DNA of 59,530 bases, taken from an uncultured Bacilli bacterium. Its GTDB lineage: Bacteria > Bacillota_I > Bacilli_A > RF39 > UBA660. Below, piece after piece: positions 18,017 to 24,676 of this stretch. The translations under genes and the position numbers were made by a program. The notes beneath the pieces were generated by a model, which worked only from the letters and a program-made list of their open reading frames with translations, had not been told where the DNA came from and ran no database searches. The DNA lies in NCBI GenBank assembly GCA_934177995.1, contig CAKPPW010000005.1:1-59530 (forward strand). The letters run 5' to 3'. Positions within the stretch are counted from its first letter, which is position 1. Each line of letters begins with the position of its first letter.

Positions 18017-18045
18017 ATTATAACATTAACTTTTTCTTTTGTCAA
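18017..18045 (-). promoter_or_regulatory. Consensus SigA promoter for the M23 gene (minus strand)
   Basis: On the minus strand TTGACA (18045-18040), 17 bp, TATAAT (18022-18017), 28 bp before the GTG start. Its -35 overlaps that of a divergent promoter. Confidence 0.85.
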
Positions 18046-18067
18046 AATAAAAATATCGTGATAAAAT
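18039..18067 (+). promoter_or_regulatory. Divergent promoter for the membrane protein/metalloprotease pair
   Basis: TTGTCA (18039-18044), 17 bp, TAAAAT (18062-18067) with an upstream TG that makes an extended -10. It shares six bases of its -35 with the opposite M23 promoter. Confidence 0.7.
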
Positions 18068-18091
18068 GTAATTGAATAGGAAAGTGATAAA

Positions 18092-19006
18092 ATGAAAGTA
18101 TTTACATATAACAAAGTAAAAGCTAAAAAATATGGTAATACTTATGCACCGTTAAAAAATTCTATAGTAATAATCATTGTTGGAGTATTACTTTTGACTG
18201 TTAGTAGTATAATTTCTTTTAAATATGACTTATTAATGTTAACTGTTATCACCATAGTTGTACTTATAATAGGTATAATACTAGCAGTTATTAATTTTAC
18301 TAGTAAGATTAATCTGGATTTGTCAGCTTTAGTAATTGATAACGATAGTTTAATGGTTATTAAAGTAAACCCTTTAGCTAATAAAAAAGATCTAAATAAT
18401 TTAAAAAATAAATATATGAAAAAAACAAAAAAGAGTATAAATAAATTAATGCAAGATGATAAATTTATTGCTTATTTAATAGAAAATGTCAATGATATAA
18501 ATGAGTTTGAAATAACAAAAGTTTTAAATATTTATAGTAAAAAAATAAGTGATAAAAAAATAGCAATCACTTGTGATTTATATGACTTAAAAAATAAAAT
18601 AATTAAATATAATACAAAATTAACTATTTTAAATGCATACAGTAGACAAACTGAGATATATGAGTATATTAAAAACTATAAGAATGAAGATAAATATACT
18701 ATAGATATAAATAAAATGAATAAAAAAAGGTATAATGATTTATTTGCCAAAAATATTGAAAATTTAGAGTTTTGGTTAATGTGTTCTTTAGTATTTACTT
18801 TTTTAATAATTATTCTCAAGCTAACTGCTCCGTTTATTTGCACTATTCCTTTTTATGCTGAAATTATGACTTTTGCACTTACTCTTTCTTGTTATGATCC
18901 AGCTAATGATACTAACTACATAGGTAGTAATAAAACACATAATTATATAAAGATAGCTATAGCTAGTTTTATAGTTAGTTTACTAGTTTGCTTTGTTTGG
19001 AGGTAG
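18092..19006 (+). CDS. Multi-pass membrane protein, unknown function
   Basis: 304 residues. Two membrane helices lie near the N-terminus (about 24-45 and 50-70). A Lys-rich soluble middle follows (about 75-225), probably cytoplasmic by charge. Two or three more helices form the C-terminal third (FWLMCSLVFTFLIIILKL and a final one ending LVCFVWR). I recognise no family. Its last bases overlap the leader of a metalloprotease gene whose ribosome site lies inside this gene, so the two are probably made together. A membrane anchor or substrate for the protease is possible. Confidence 0.75.
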   Translation: MKVFTYNKVKAKKYGNTYAPLKNSIVIIIVGVLLLTVSSIISFKYDLLMLTVITIVVLIIGIILAVINFTSKINLDLSALVIDNDSLMVIKVNPLANKKDLNNLKNKYMKKTKKSINKLMQDDKFIAYLIENVNDINEFEITKVLNIYSKKISDKKIAITCDLYDLKNKIIKYNTKLTILNAYSRQTEIYEYIKNYKNEDKYTIDINKMNKKRYNDLFAKNIENLEFWLMCSLVFTFLIIILKLTAPFICTIPFYAEIMTFALTLSCYDPANDTNYIGSNKTHNYIKIAIASFIVSLLVCFVWR

Positions 19007-19010
19007 AAGT

Positions 19011-19919
19011 ATGAATGATAAACAAGTAGAAAATTTATTTGTTACAATGATAGATGATTCTTATCTACATGATAAATTAACTCTAAATGATGTTTCTTCT
19101 TTAACTTTAGAAAAAGCCTATATTACGCCAGCTTATTATTCATCAACAAAGAAAATAGTAATGACTGAAGAGATGATGGAACCAATTTATCTTGCCCATG
19201 AATTTGGTCATTACTTATTTGATTATTTGGATGATGATGATTTGGAAATGGCTAGTACTTATGTTAGTAAAGCTCAAGATAATTTTACTACTAGTTATAT
19301 TAGTGATACTATAATAGATGATAATTATCGTTTTATAAATAAAAGAATGGCTGAATTATTAGAGAAACAAGATGAGAAAATTAGATTGGATATTTCTTCT
19401 TTATATCAAGATGGTAATATAGAAGAATTAGCTTCTTATGTGCGTAAGACCATTATTCATGACTTTAATATTAAAAAAGTAGATACTGAAACATTAGATA
19501 AGATAGATCAAAGTGTTATAGCTATCTTAAATAATAATGGTGAAAAGCAAGTTAAGAATTATATATATGTAAATTATGGTAAGAAATTAGCAACAACAAA
19601 AGCCCAGGTGTTATTAGATAAAGAGGAACCTAAAGGATTATCGATGATGTTTGATTTATTTTCTTCATTAAATGATGGTAAGTACTATAATCTTCCATTT
19701 ACACATGATGCTAGCTATTATCAGAAAAATGATACTTTAGCTTTTAATGAACAGTTTGCTAATTATACGGCCTTAAAACTAACTAATTGTCAAGAAAACT
19801 TAGATAATGTTAGAAAAGTATTAGGAGATGAGTATACTAGTTTTATGGATAGTTTATTAGCAAAAAGTCTTACTAAATTAGGTGTAAAACAAGATATAAA
19901 TAATTTGCATAAAAACTAA
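19011..19919 (+). CDS. HExxH zinc metalloprotease-like protein, unknown family
   Basis: About 302 residues with a clear AHEFGHYL motif at residues 62-69 (zinc-binding His63 and His67, catalytic Glu64). Near residue 245 NEQFANYTAL could supply the third ligand, a Glu, as in minigluzincins and ImmA/IrrE-like proteins. No signal peptide or membrane helix is seen, so it is probably cytoplasmic. ATG at 19011 has GGAGG at the right distance; a frame start at 18993 lies inside the previous gene. Neighbouring a membrane protein, it may act in regulated proteolysis. Confidence 0.75.
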   Translation: MNDKQVENLFVTMIDDSYLHDKLTLNDVSSLTLEKAYITPAYYSSTKKIVMTEEMMEPIYLAHEFGHYLFDYLDDDDLEMASTYVSKAQDNFTTSYISDTIIDDNYRFINKRMAELLEKQDEKIRLDISSLYQDGNIEELASYVRKTIIHDFNIKKVDTETLDKIDQSVIAILNNNGEKQVKNYIYVNYGKKLATTKAQVLLDKEEPKGLSMMFDLFSSLNDGKYYNLPFTHDASYYQKNDTLAFNEQFANYTALKLTNCQENLDNVRKVLGDEYTSFMDSLLAKSLTKLGVKQDINNLHKN

Positions 19920-20052
19920 TTTTAGAGTATAATCTATAGTGTGAAGTAATTCACTGGACATTTATAAAAATTATAAGAATTCTATATTGACCTTTCAATT
20001 TTTGGATTATTAATGATTTCTATACTAGTCCAATTATTGTGGAAAGGAGAAT

Positions 20053-20238
20053 ATGTATATGGAATTTAAAGATAAGACAATTACTTGTTGTGATTGCCAT
20101 GAAGATTTTACTTTTACTGCTGGAGAACAAGAGTTTTATCAAATGAAAGGTTTAACTAATGAACCTAAACGTTGTAAGGCTTGTCGTGATAAGAAAAAGA
20201 AAGAACGTGCAGAAAGAGAAAATAATCATAACAACTAG
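20053..20238 (+). CDS. Zinc-ribbon protein, PF13451-type
   Basis: 61 residues. Its CxxC pairs (CCDC near residue 12 and CKAC near 42) and the middle FTAGEQEFYQMKGLTNEPKRC match the small bacterial zinc-ribbon family of unknown function. The C-terminus is a highly charged KKKKERAERE tail. The family normally starts MEFKDK, so ATG 20059 is an alternative to 20053; AGGAG lies upstream of both. It is monocistronic, with a terminator behind it. The 130 bp ahead hold only AT-rich sequence, a small GTGAAGTAATTCAC hairpin and a possible TTGACC -35 near 19987. Confidence 0.85.
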   Translation: MYMEFKDKTITCCDCHEDFTFTAGEQEFYQMKGLTNEPKRCKACRDKKKKERAERENNHNN

Positions 20239-20242
20239 TAAG

Positions 20243-20266
20243 AAACTGATATTTTGTCAGTTTTTT
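20243..20266 (+). terminator. Intrinsic terminator after the zinc-ribbon gene
   Basis: AAACTGA pairs with TCAGTTT across a loop, then a run of T. Confidence 0.85.
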
Positions 20267-20317
20267 CTTTTGATTTTTATAAATTTCGTATATACTATAG
20301 GTAAGGATGGTGGCAAG

Positions 20318-21460
20318 ATGAAAAAAATATCAATAATAGCATTACATCTAGGATATGGTGGAGTAGAAAAGTCTATTTCAACACTTGCTAATTTACTAGC
20401 AACAACACCTGATATTGAAATAGAAATAGCATCTGTTTATGAACTTTATGATAAGCCAGTATTTCCTCTAGATGATAAGATAAAAGTAAAGTATTTATTA
20501 GAAAAAGGAATTAAGAGTAATGAAAAAGAGTGGAGAGAGTCTTTAAAAAAAGTAAAACCAATTACGTTTGTTAAAGAAAGTTTTAAAAGTCTTAAGATTC
20601 TTCATTTAAGACGTAAGGAAGTAATTAATTATATAAAAGAAACTGATGCTGATGTAATTATTTCTACTAGAGTATTATTTAACGGTTTAGTAGGTCTTTA
20701 TGCAAAAGATAATGTCTTAAAGATAGGTTGGGAACATAATCACTATCATAATGATATGAAATATGCTATGGATGTAGTAGCAAGTGCTAAGAAACTAGAT
20801 TATTTTATTTTAGTATCAAAAGATTTACAAAAGTTTTATCGTAAGGAATTATTAGAATATAAAGTTAAGTGTGTCTATATACCTAATACTTTAGAAAATA
20901 TTCCAAAAACAAAAAGTCCTTTAACAGCAAAGAGAATAGTAAGTGTAGGGAGATTATCTAAAGAAAAAGGATACCTTTCCTTATTAGAGATATATAGTGA
21001 GGTTATAAAGAAACATCCTGATTGGGTACTTGATATAATAGGTGATGGTAAAGAAAAAGAAACTCTTGAAGCATACATTAAAAAACATAATTTAGAAGAT
21101 AAAGTAACTCTTCATGGTTTCCAAAATAGTGAGTATATTAATAATATCATGCATAAATCATCAATTTATGTTATGACAAGTTATACAGAGTCTTTTGGAA
21201 TAGTCTTACTAGAGGCAATGAGTAATGGTCTACCTTGTCTTGCTTTTGATAGTGCGGAAGGGGCAAAAGAAATAATAACATCAGGAAGAGATGGCTATTT
21301 AATAAGACATAGAAATCATAAGATGATGGTTAATAAGATAAATGATTTGATAAAAGATTCTGATAAAAGAAAAGAACTAGGTAGTGCTGGAAGACGTAAG
21401 ATTAAAAATTATAGTAAAGATAAAGTGTTAGAACAATGGTTAAAAATAATTAATAAATAG
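20318..21460 (+). CDS. Glycosyltransferase family 4
   Basis: 380 residues, GT-B fold. The N-terminal acceptor domain has GYGGVEKS (a Gly-rich loop) and the C-terminal donor domain has IVSVGRLSKEKG, GDGKE, LHGFQ and SYTESFGIVLLEAMSNGLP with the E-x7-E motif of GT4 retaining enzymes. It transfers a nucleotide sugar to a glycan acceptor at the cytoplasmic face. ATG 20318 follows GGATGGTGG; a longer frame from 20159 overlaps the zinc-ribbon gene and its terminator and is rejected. It forms an operon with the PssD/PssE-like pair downstream (8 bp gap). Confidence 0.92.
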   Translation: MKKISIIALHLGYGGVEKSISTLANLLATTPDIEIEIASVYELYDKPVFPLDDKIKVKYLLEKGIKSNEKEWRESLKKVKPITFVKESFKSLKILHLRRKEVINYIKETDADVIISTRVLFNGLVGLYAKDNVLKIGWEHNHYHNDMKYAMDVVASAKKLDYFILVSKDLQKFYRKELLEYKVKCVYIPNTLENIPKTKSPLTAKRIVSVGRLSKEKGYLSLLEIYSEVIKKHPDWVLDIIGDGKEKETLEAYIKKHNLEDKVTLHGFQNSEYINNIMHKSSIYVMTSYTESFGIVLLEAMSNGLPCLAFDSAEGAKEIITSGRDGYLIRHRNHKMMVNKINDLIKDSDKRKELGSAGRRKIKNYSKDKVLEQWLKIINK

Positions 21461-21468
21461 AGGTATGT

Positions 21469-21945
21469 ATGAAGAAAAATGTAATGTTTATATCTAGTAC
21501 AGGGGGACACTTAAGTGAACTTTTACAGCTTGCTAATTTATTTCCAAGATATAATTCTTGTCTTATTACTGAGAATACTAAATCTAATAGGAAGTTAAAA
21601 AAGAAATATAAGAGAATAAACTTTCTAATCTATGGTACAAAAGATCATTTCTTATCTTATCCTTTTAAGTTACTAGCTAACTGTTTTATTAGTCTTTATT
21701 ACTATTTTAAATATCATCCAGATTATGTTATTACAACAGGTGCTCATACTGCAGGACCAATGTGTTCTATAGCAAAGATATTTGGTAGTAAAGTAATTTA
21801 TATTGAAACATTTGCTAATATAAATACTAAGACGGTTACTGGTAACTTATTCTATAAATTTAAAATAGCTAATTTATTTATTGTCCAGTGGCGTCCCATG
21901 TTAAAACTTTATAAGAATGCTACTTATGGGGGGTGGATTTACTAA
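21469..21945 (+). CDS. PssD/Alg14-like glycosyltransferase subunit
   Basis: 158 residues starting MKKNVMFISSTGGHLSELLQL, the membrane-binding half of split GT28 enzymes such as PssD, CpsF or eukaryotic Alg14. The motif TTGAHTAGPMCSIAKIFG is the conserved core. Alg14-type proteins dock a catalytic Alg13-type partner to the membrane. That partner is the next gene, whose ATG overlaps this stop codon (TAATG), a mark of coupled translation and of a two-subunit enzyme that adds the second sugar of an exopolysaccharide unit. Confidence 0.9.
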   Translation: MKKNVMFISSTGGHLSELLQLANLFPRYNSCLITENTKSNRKLKKKYKRINFLIYGTKDHFLSYPFKLLANCFISLYYYFKYHPDYVITTGAHTAGPMCSIAKIFGSKVIYIETFANINTKTVTGNLFYKFKIANLFIVQWRPMLKLYKNATYGGWIY

Positions 21946-22736
21946 TGATTTTTGTAACATTGGGTACTCAAGATAAGTCCTTTAAAAGATTATTAAAAGC
22001 AGTGGAGAAGGAAAAACTAAATGGCAACATTAAAGAAAAGGTAGTTGTCCAAGCAGGGTACACTAAGTATAAAAGTGAGGTTATGGAAATATTTGATACT
22101 ATTCCTAAAGATGAATTTGAAGAGTATATGGCTAAAGCTTCATTAGTAATTACTCATGGTGGAGTAGGTAGCATCTTAACAGCTCTTGATAATAATAAAA
22201 AAGTAATAGCAGTACCTCGTCTTGCTAGATATAGGGAACATACTAATGACCATCAAAAACAAATAGTAGATGAATTTGAAAAGAATGGTTATATTCTAGC
22301 TCTTAGGGATACTAGTAAATTAGGAGAGGTATTAAAGAAGGTTAAGAAATTTACTCCTAAAAAATATGAATCTAATAAGAAAAACTTTCAAAAGATAATA
22401 ACTGATTATATAGATGAGACTAATCATATTAGTTGGTATAATAGAGATAAAAAAATAATTCTAATAGAGTTAATTAATTATTTAGTATTTGTTTTTCTTT
22501 TTAAATATAATTATCTATTAGGATTGCTGTTAGGATTTATTTTATCTATTATTTTATGTTTGTTTCTTTATAAACACAAGAAGGAAAATATCAGCTATTT
22601 AGTAATAACTTTTCTAATAGAATGTATACTTCTTTCTTTAGTAAAAGATAAGTTGTTTTTTAAGACTATTATTAATCCTTTGATAATAATAATTTATCAT
22701 TTAATAGTAAGTGATAGGTGTGAGATAAGCTATTAA
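21945..22736 (+). CDS. PssE/Alg13-like catalytic subunit with extra membrane tail
   Basis: 263 residues. The first about 160 match PssE/Alg13: MIFVTLGTQDKSFKRLL, then THGGVGSILTALDNNKKVIAVPR, which binds the UDP-sugar. After that comes an unusual C-terminal extension of about 100 residues with three or four membrane helices (LVFVFLFKYNYLLGLLLGFILS). Ordinary PssE/CpsG proteins stop near 160 residues. ATG 21945 overlaps the preceding stop; an upstream in-frame start at 21933 is less likely. It is followed by a terminator. Confidence 0.88.
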   Translation: MIFVTLGTQDKSFKRLLKAVEKEKLNGNIKEKVVVQAGYTKYKSEVMEIFDTIPKDEFEEYMAKASLVITHGGVGSILTALDNNKKVIAVPRLARYREHTNDHQKQIVDEFEKNGYILALRDTSKLGEVLKKVKKFTPKKYESNKKNFQKIITDYIDETNHISWYNRDKKIILIELINYLVFVFLFKYNYLLGLLLGFILSIILCLFLYKHKKENISYLVITFLIECILLSLVKDKLFFKTIINPLIIIIYHLIVSDRCEISY

Positions 22737-22764
22737 GATTAACTAATGACAGTTAGTCTTTTTT
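22735..22764 (+). terminator. Intrinsic terminator of the glycosyltransferase operon
   Basis: AAGATTAACT (22735-22744) pairs with AGTTAGTCTT (22751-22760, one wobble) and ends in T6. A repeated tag begins 3 bp after the T run. Confidence 0.85.
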
Positions 22765-22767
22765 AGT

Positions 22768-22789
22768 ACGGGAAAAGTTAAAATATTAA
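22768..22789 (+). repeat. 22-bp tag repeat, copy 1
   Basis: A 22-bp AT-rich sequence starting ACGGGAAAAGTT occurs identically here, at 23139 and (21 of 22) at 56943. This copy follows a terminator T run. Together with the second copy it brackets the putative toxin-antitoxin locus. Confidence 0.8.
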
Positions 22790-22807
22790 AAAGTATTATC
22801 TATTTAA

Positions 22808-22836
22808 TTGGTTAATTACTATATCCATGTTATTAT
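22808..22836 (+). promoter_or_regulatory. Promoter for the small hydrophobic peptide
   Basis: TTGGTT (22808-22813), 17 bp, TATTAT (22831-22836). The transcript would start close to 22842, just before a segment that pairs with the 3' end of the same RNA. Confidence 0.6.
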
Positions 22837-22902
22837 CTTTAACAGGAACATTTATAGATGAGTGTCATCCTTCTTATATATTTTATAAGGAGGTGGTAAT
22901 TG

Positions 22903-22983
22903 ATGAAAACTAAGACTTTTATTTTAAAATTCCTTAGATTAATTTTATTAATTACCTTATTGATACTGGCAGTAAAAAACTAA
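22903..22983 (+). CDS. Small hydrophobic peptide, putative type I toxin
   Basis: 26 residues: a basic start MKTKTFILKF, a hydrophobic helix (LRLILLITLLILAV) and a basic end KN. It has a strong AAGGAGGTGG ribosome site. Single-helix peptides of this size are the usual toxins of type I systems (Fst, TxpA and BsrG types), where an antisense RNA blocks the mRNA. The surroundings fit: a long 5' leader with 11 bases (22845-22855) complementary to the mRNA 3' end (23051-23061), and a minus-strand promoter and terminator for an overlapping RNA. I recognise no exact family; a harmless membrane peptide remains possible. Confidence 0.65.
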   Translation: MKTKTFILKFLRLILLITLLILAVKN

Positions 22984-22984
22984 A

Positions 22985-23094
22985 ATAAAGACACTCTTCA
23001 CCAAGATAGAGTGTCAAAAAACTTCAATCGAAGGAGATGTTCACTTCCAAATAAATGTTCCTCTTTTTTTATTTTACGCAAGTTTTCTTGCTAC
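22985..23094 (-). ncRNA. Putative antisense antitoxin RNA
   Basis: Predicted from signals only. On the minus strand a -10 GATAAT (23106-23101, extended TG) with a weak -35 TTGTTA 15 bp upstream would start RNA near 23094. The RNA begins with a GCAAG/CTTGC hairpin and ends at a perfect GACACTCT/AGAGTGTC stem (23015-22990) followed by TTTATTTT in minus-strand sense. It would overlap the 3' end of the peptide mRNA by about 80-100 nt, the convergent layout of txpA/ratA and bsrG/SR4. Confidence 0.5.
23051..23070 (+). terminator. 3' end of the peptide mRNA, pairing arm plus T run
   Basis: ATAAATGTTCC (23051-23061) is the exact complement of GGAACATTTAT in the mRNA leader and is followed by T7 (23064-23070). 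It may both end the transcript and lock the mRNA by 5'-3' pairing, as in hok-like mRNAs. Confidence 0.45.
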
Positions 23095-23138
23095 ATACAT
23101 ATTATCACAATGCTTACTTATTAACAAGTAATTTTACT

Positions 23139-23160
23139 ACGGGAAAAGTTAAAATATTAA
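23139..23160 (+). repeat. 22-bp tag repeat, copy 2
   Basis: Identical to 22768-22789. From here a region of about 260 bp up to the nuclease gene start is shared with 56943-57202. Confidence 0.8.
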
Positions 23161-23339
23161 TGAATTATTCTATAGTTGTAGTAATAAGTAAGTATCTATG
23201 ATATAAAATAATTGAAAATTTTTTTGTTGGATGCCAATTTTGCAAATCTAAGTAAAAATATACCTTGAATTTACCAAATTGAGGGGTTCAATTTAATAAA
23301 ACACCTAATTTGGAGGGGTGAATTTTGAAAATTGCCTGT

Positions 23340-23368
23340 TTGCAAAGTGACATACATATTTGGTATCC
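23340..23368 (+). promoter_or_regulatory. Promoter of Rpn-like copy 1 with conserved upstream structured region
   Basis: TTGCAA (23340-23345), 17 bp, GTATCC (23363-23368). The sequence before it (about 23170-23340) is conserved in the other two Rpn-like genes. It contains imperfect inverted repeats and a CAATTTT(G)CAAA arm that can pair with TTTGAAAATTG just before the -35. The -10 is poor in this copy. Confidence 0.5.
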
Positions 23369-23400
23369 TTTCTTTACTTGTCCAGAAAGAAAGGAGGAAT

Positions 23401-24252
23401 ATGGCCAAGACAAAAAAATTTATAAAACCATTGTATGATACTACTATAAAGTATTTAGTAAAAAATACTGATACAAGGTATATCATCTATAAGCTTATTT
23501 ATTTGGCAACTGGTATAGATCTTAGTGATTATACGTTAATAGATCAAGAGTTAAATACTGGTAATCATATAAAAGATTATCGTCTTGATTTATTATTTAA
23601 GAAAGATTCTACCATTGTTAATCTAGAAGTTAATTATGAAATGACATGCTGGACAAGAAGAAAACAATATAATTATCTATTTAGATTAGCCTAAAATGTC
23701 GGTGATAGTTACAAGGCTAGAAAAGTTGTACAAATAACTCTAAACAATTCTTACTTTGAAAAGAAAGATGCTAAGTTAGTTACCTACTGTTTTAGAGATA
23801 GTGTTTATCATACTAAAATAGATGGTGTGGAAAGTTATGAGATTTATTTAAGTAACTTTAAAGGTGTTAAGTATAACGGTAAGAACGAGCTTGCTACACT
23901 GTGTTCTATTTTAACCAGTGAGAGCATGGAAGAATCAAAAGAAATAGCAGGAAACTATAGGGAGGGATTAATACTAATGAGTGAACTAGAAAAACTAAAA
24001 TTAAATGATGAATTTAATGCTTACTATGACTATGAAGCGGTTATCAGAAAAGAGAAAAACTCTGAATATGCTAGTGGCAGAGATGATGGACTGGCTGAGG
24101 GCAAAACATTGGGACTGGCTGAAGGAGAAAAAAATGGAGCTAATAAAGAAAAACTAGCTATAGCCAAAATAATGCTTCAAGGAAAAGAATCCTTAGATAA
24201 GATAATGAAGTATACTGGTTTAAGTAAAAAAGACCTTACTATGCTACTATAA
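23401..24252 (+). pseudogene. PD-(D/E)XK nuclease family transposase (Rpn-like), copy 1, with one in-frame TAA
   Basis: Reads as one Rpn/PF12784-type protein of about 282 residues except for TAA at 23692-23694 (codon 98). The first part has FIKPLYDTTIKYLV, IKDYRLDLLFKK and VNLEVNYE, the D and E-x-N of the nuclease core. After the stop the same frame continues to the usual Lys-rich C-terminal helices and stops at 24250-24252. The intact relative at 37892 has Gly in place of the stop. The downstream part still looks protein-coding when compared with copy 2. Rpn proteins are recombination-promoting nucleases often found as many genomic copies. AAGGAGG precedes ATG 23401. Probably a pseudogene; programmed readthrough is not excluded. 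Confidence 0.85.
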
Positions 24253-24300
24253 GTATTGATTGCTGGAGACTACTAAAGTCTCTGCTTTCTATTAAAATAG

Positions 24301-24561
24301 TATGATGTCGGAGATAGTTATAAGGTTAGAAAAGTTCTTCAAATAAAGCTTATTTTGAAAATAAAGATGCTAAGTTGGTGATCTACTGTTTTAGAGAGCG
24401 TGGAAAGTTATGAGATTTATTTCAGTAACTTTAAAGGCATTTGAGTGAACTAGAAAAACTGAAATTAAATGATGAATTTAATGCTTACTATGATTATGAA
24501 ACAGTTATTAGAAAAGAGAAAAACTCTGAATATGCTAGTGACAGAGATGCTGGACTGACTT
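24301..24561 (+). pseudogene. Decayed fragment of a further Rpn-like copy
   Basis: About 260 bp starting GATGTCGGAGATAG match the post-stop part of copy 1 in pieces, with several deletions and frameshifts, up to the segment AAAAACTCTGAATATGCTAG. It has no start and no open frame. It sits 50 bp behind copy 1, so the site has received or duplicated this element more than once. The rest of 24253-24676 holds only a terminator-like hairpin. Confidence 0.75.
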
Positions 24562-24602
24562 AAGTATTAAATAAAGTACTTTATCATAGTTATAAATTGT
24601 AT

Positions 24603-24636
24603 GTCATAAATATTTCATAAGTATTTATGACTTTTT
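24603..24636 (+). terminator. AT-rich intrinsic terminator
   Basis: A perfect 10-bp stem, GTCATAAATA (24603-24612) with TATTTATGAC (24622-24631), then T5. It insulates the deacetylase-like gene from the island upstream. Confidence 0.75.
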
Positions 24637-24676
24637 ATTATTCTTCTATCATAATATTACATAGGGAGTTGATCTT

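Noticed and set aside
17989..18114. Longer N-terminus for the M23 peptidase
   Set aside because: This stretch contains a perfect promoter for the gene, and a good ribosome site precedes GTG 17988.
20159..20317. Longer N-terminus for the GT4 gene
   Set aside because: It overlaps the zinc-ribbon gene and its terminator and encodes no conserved residues.
22735..23400. Classical par/Fst locus
   Set aside because: In par the repeats are direct, giving complementary RNAs. Here the 11-bp segments are inverted, so they pair within one RNA; the layout fits txpA or hok types better.
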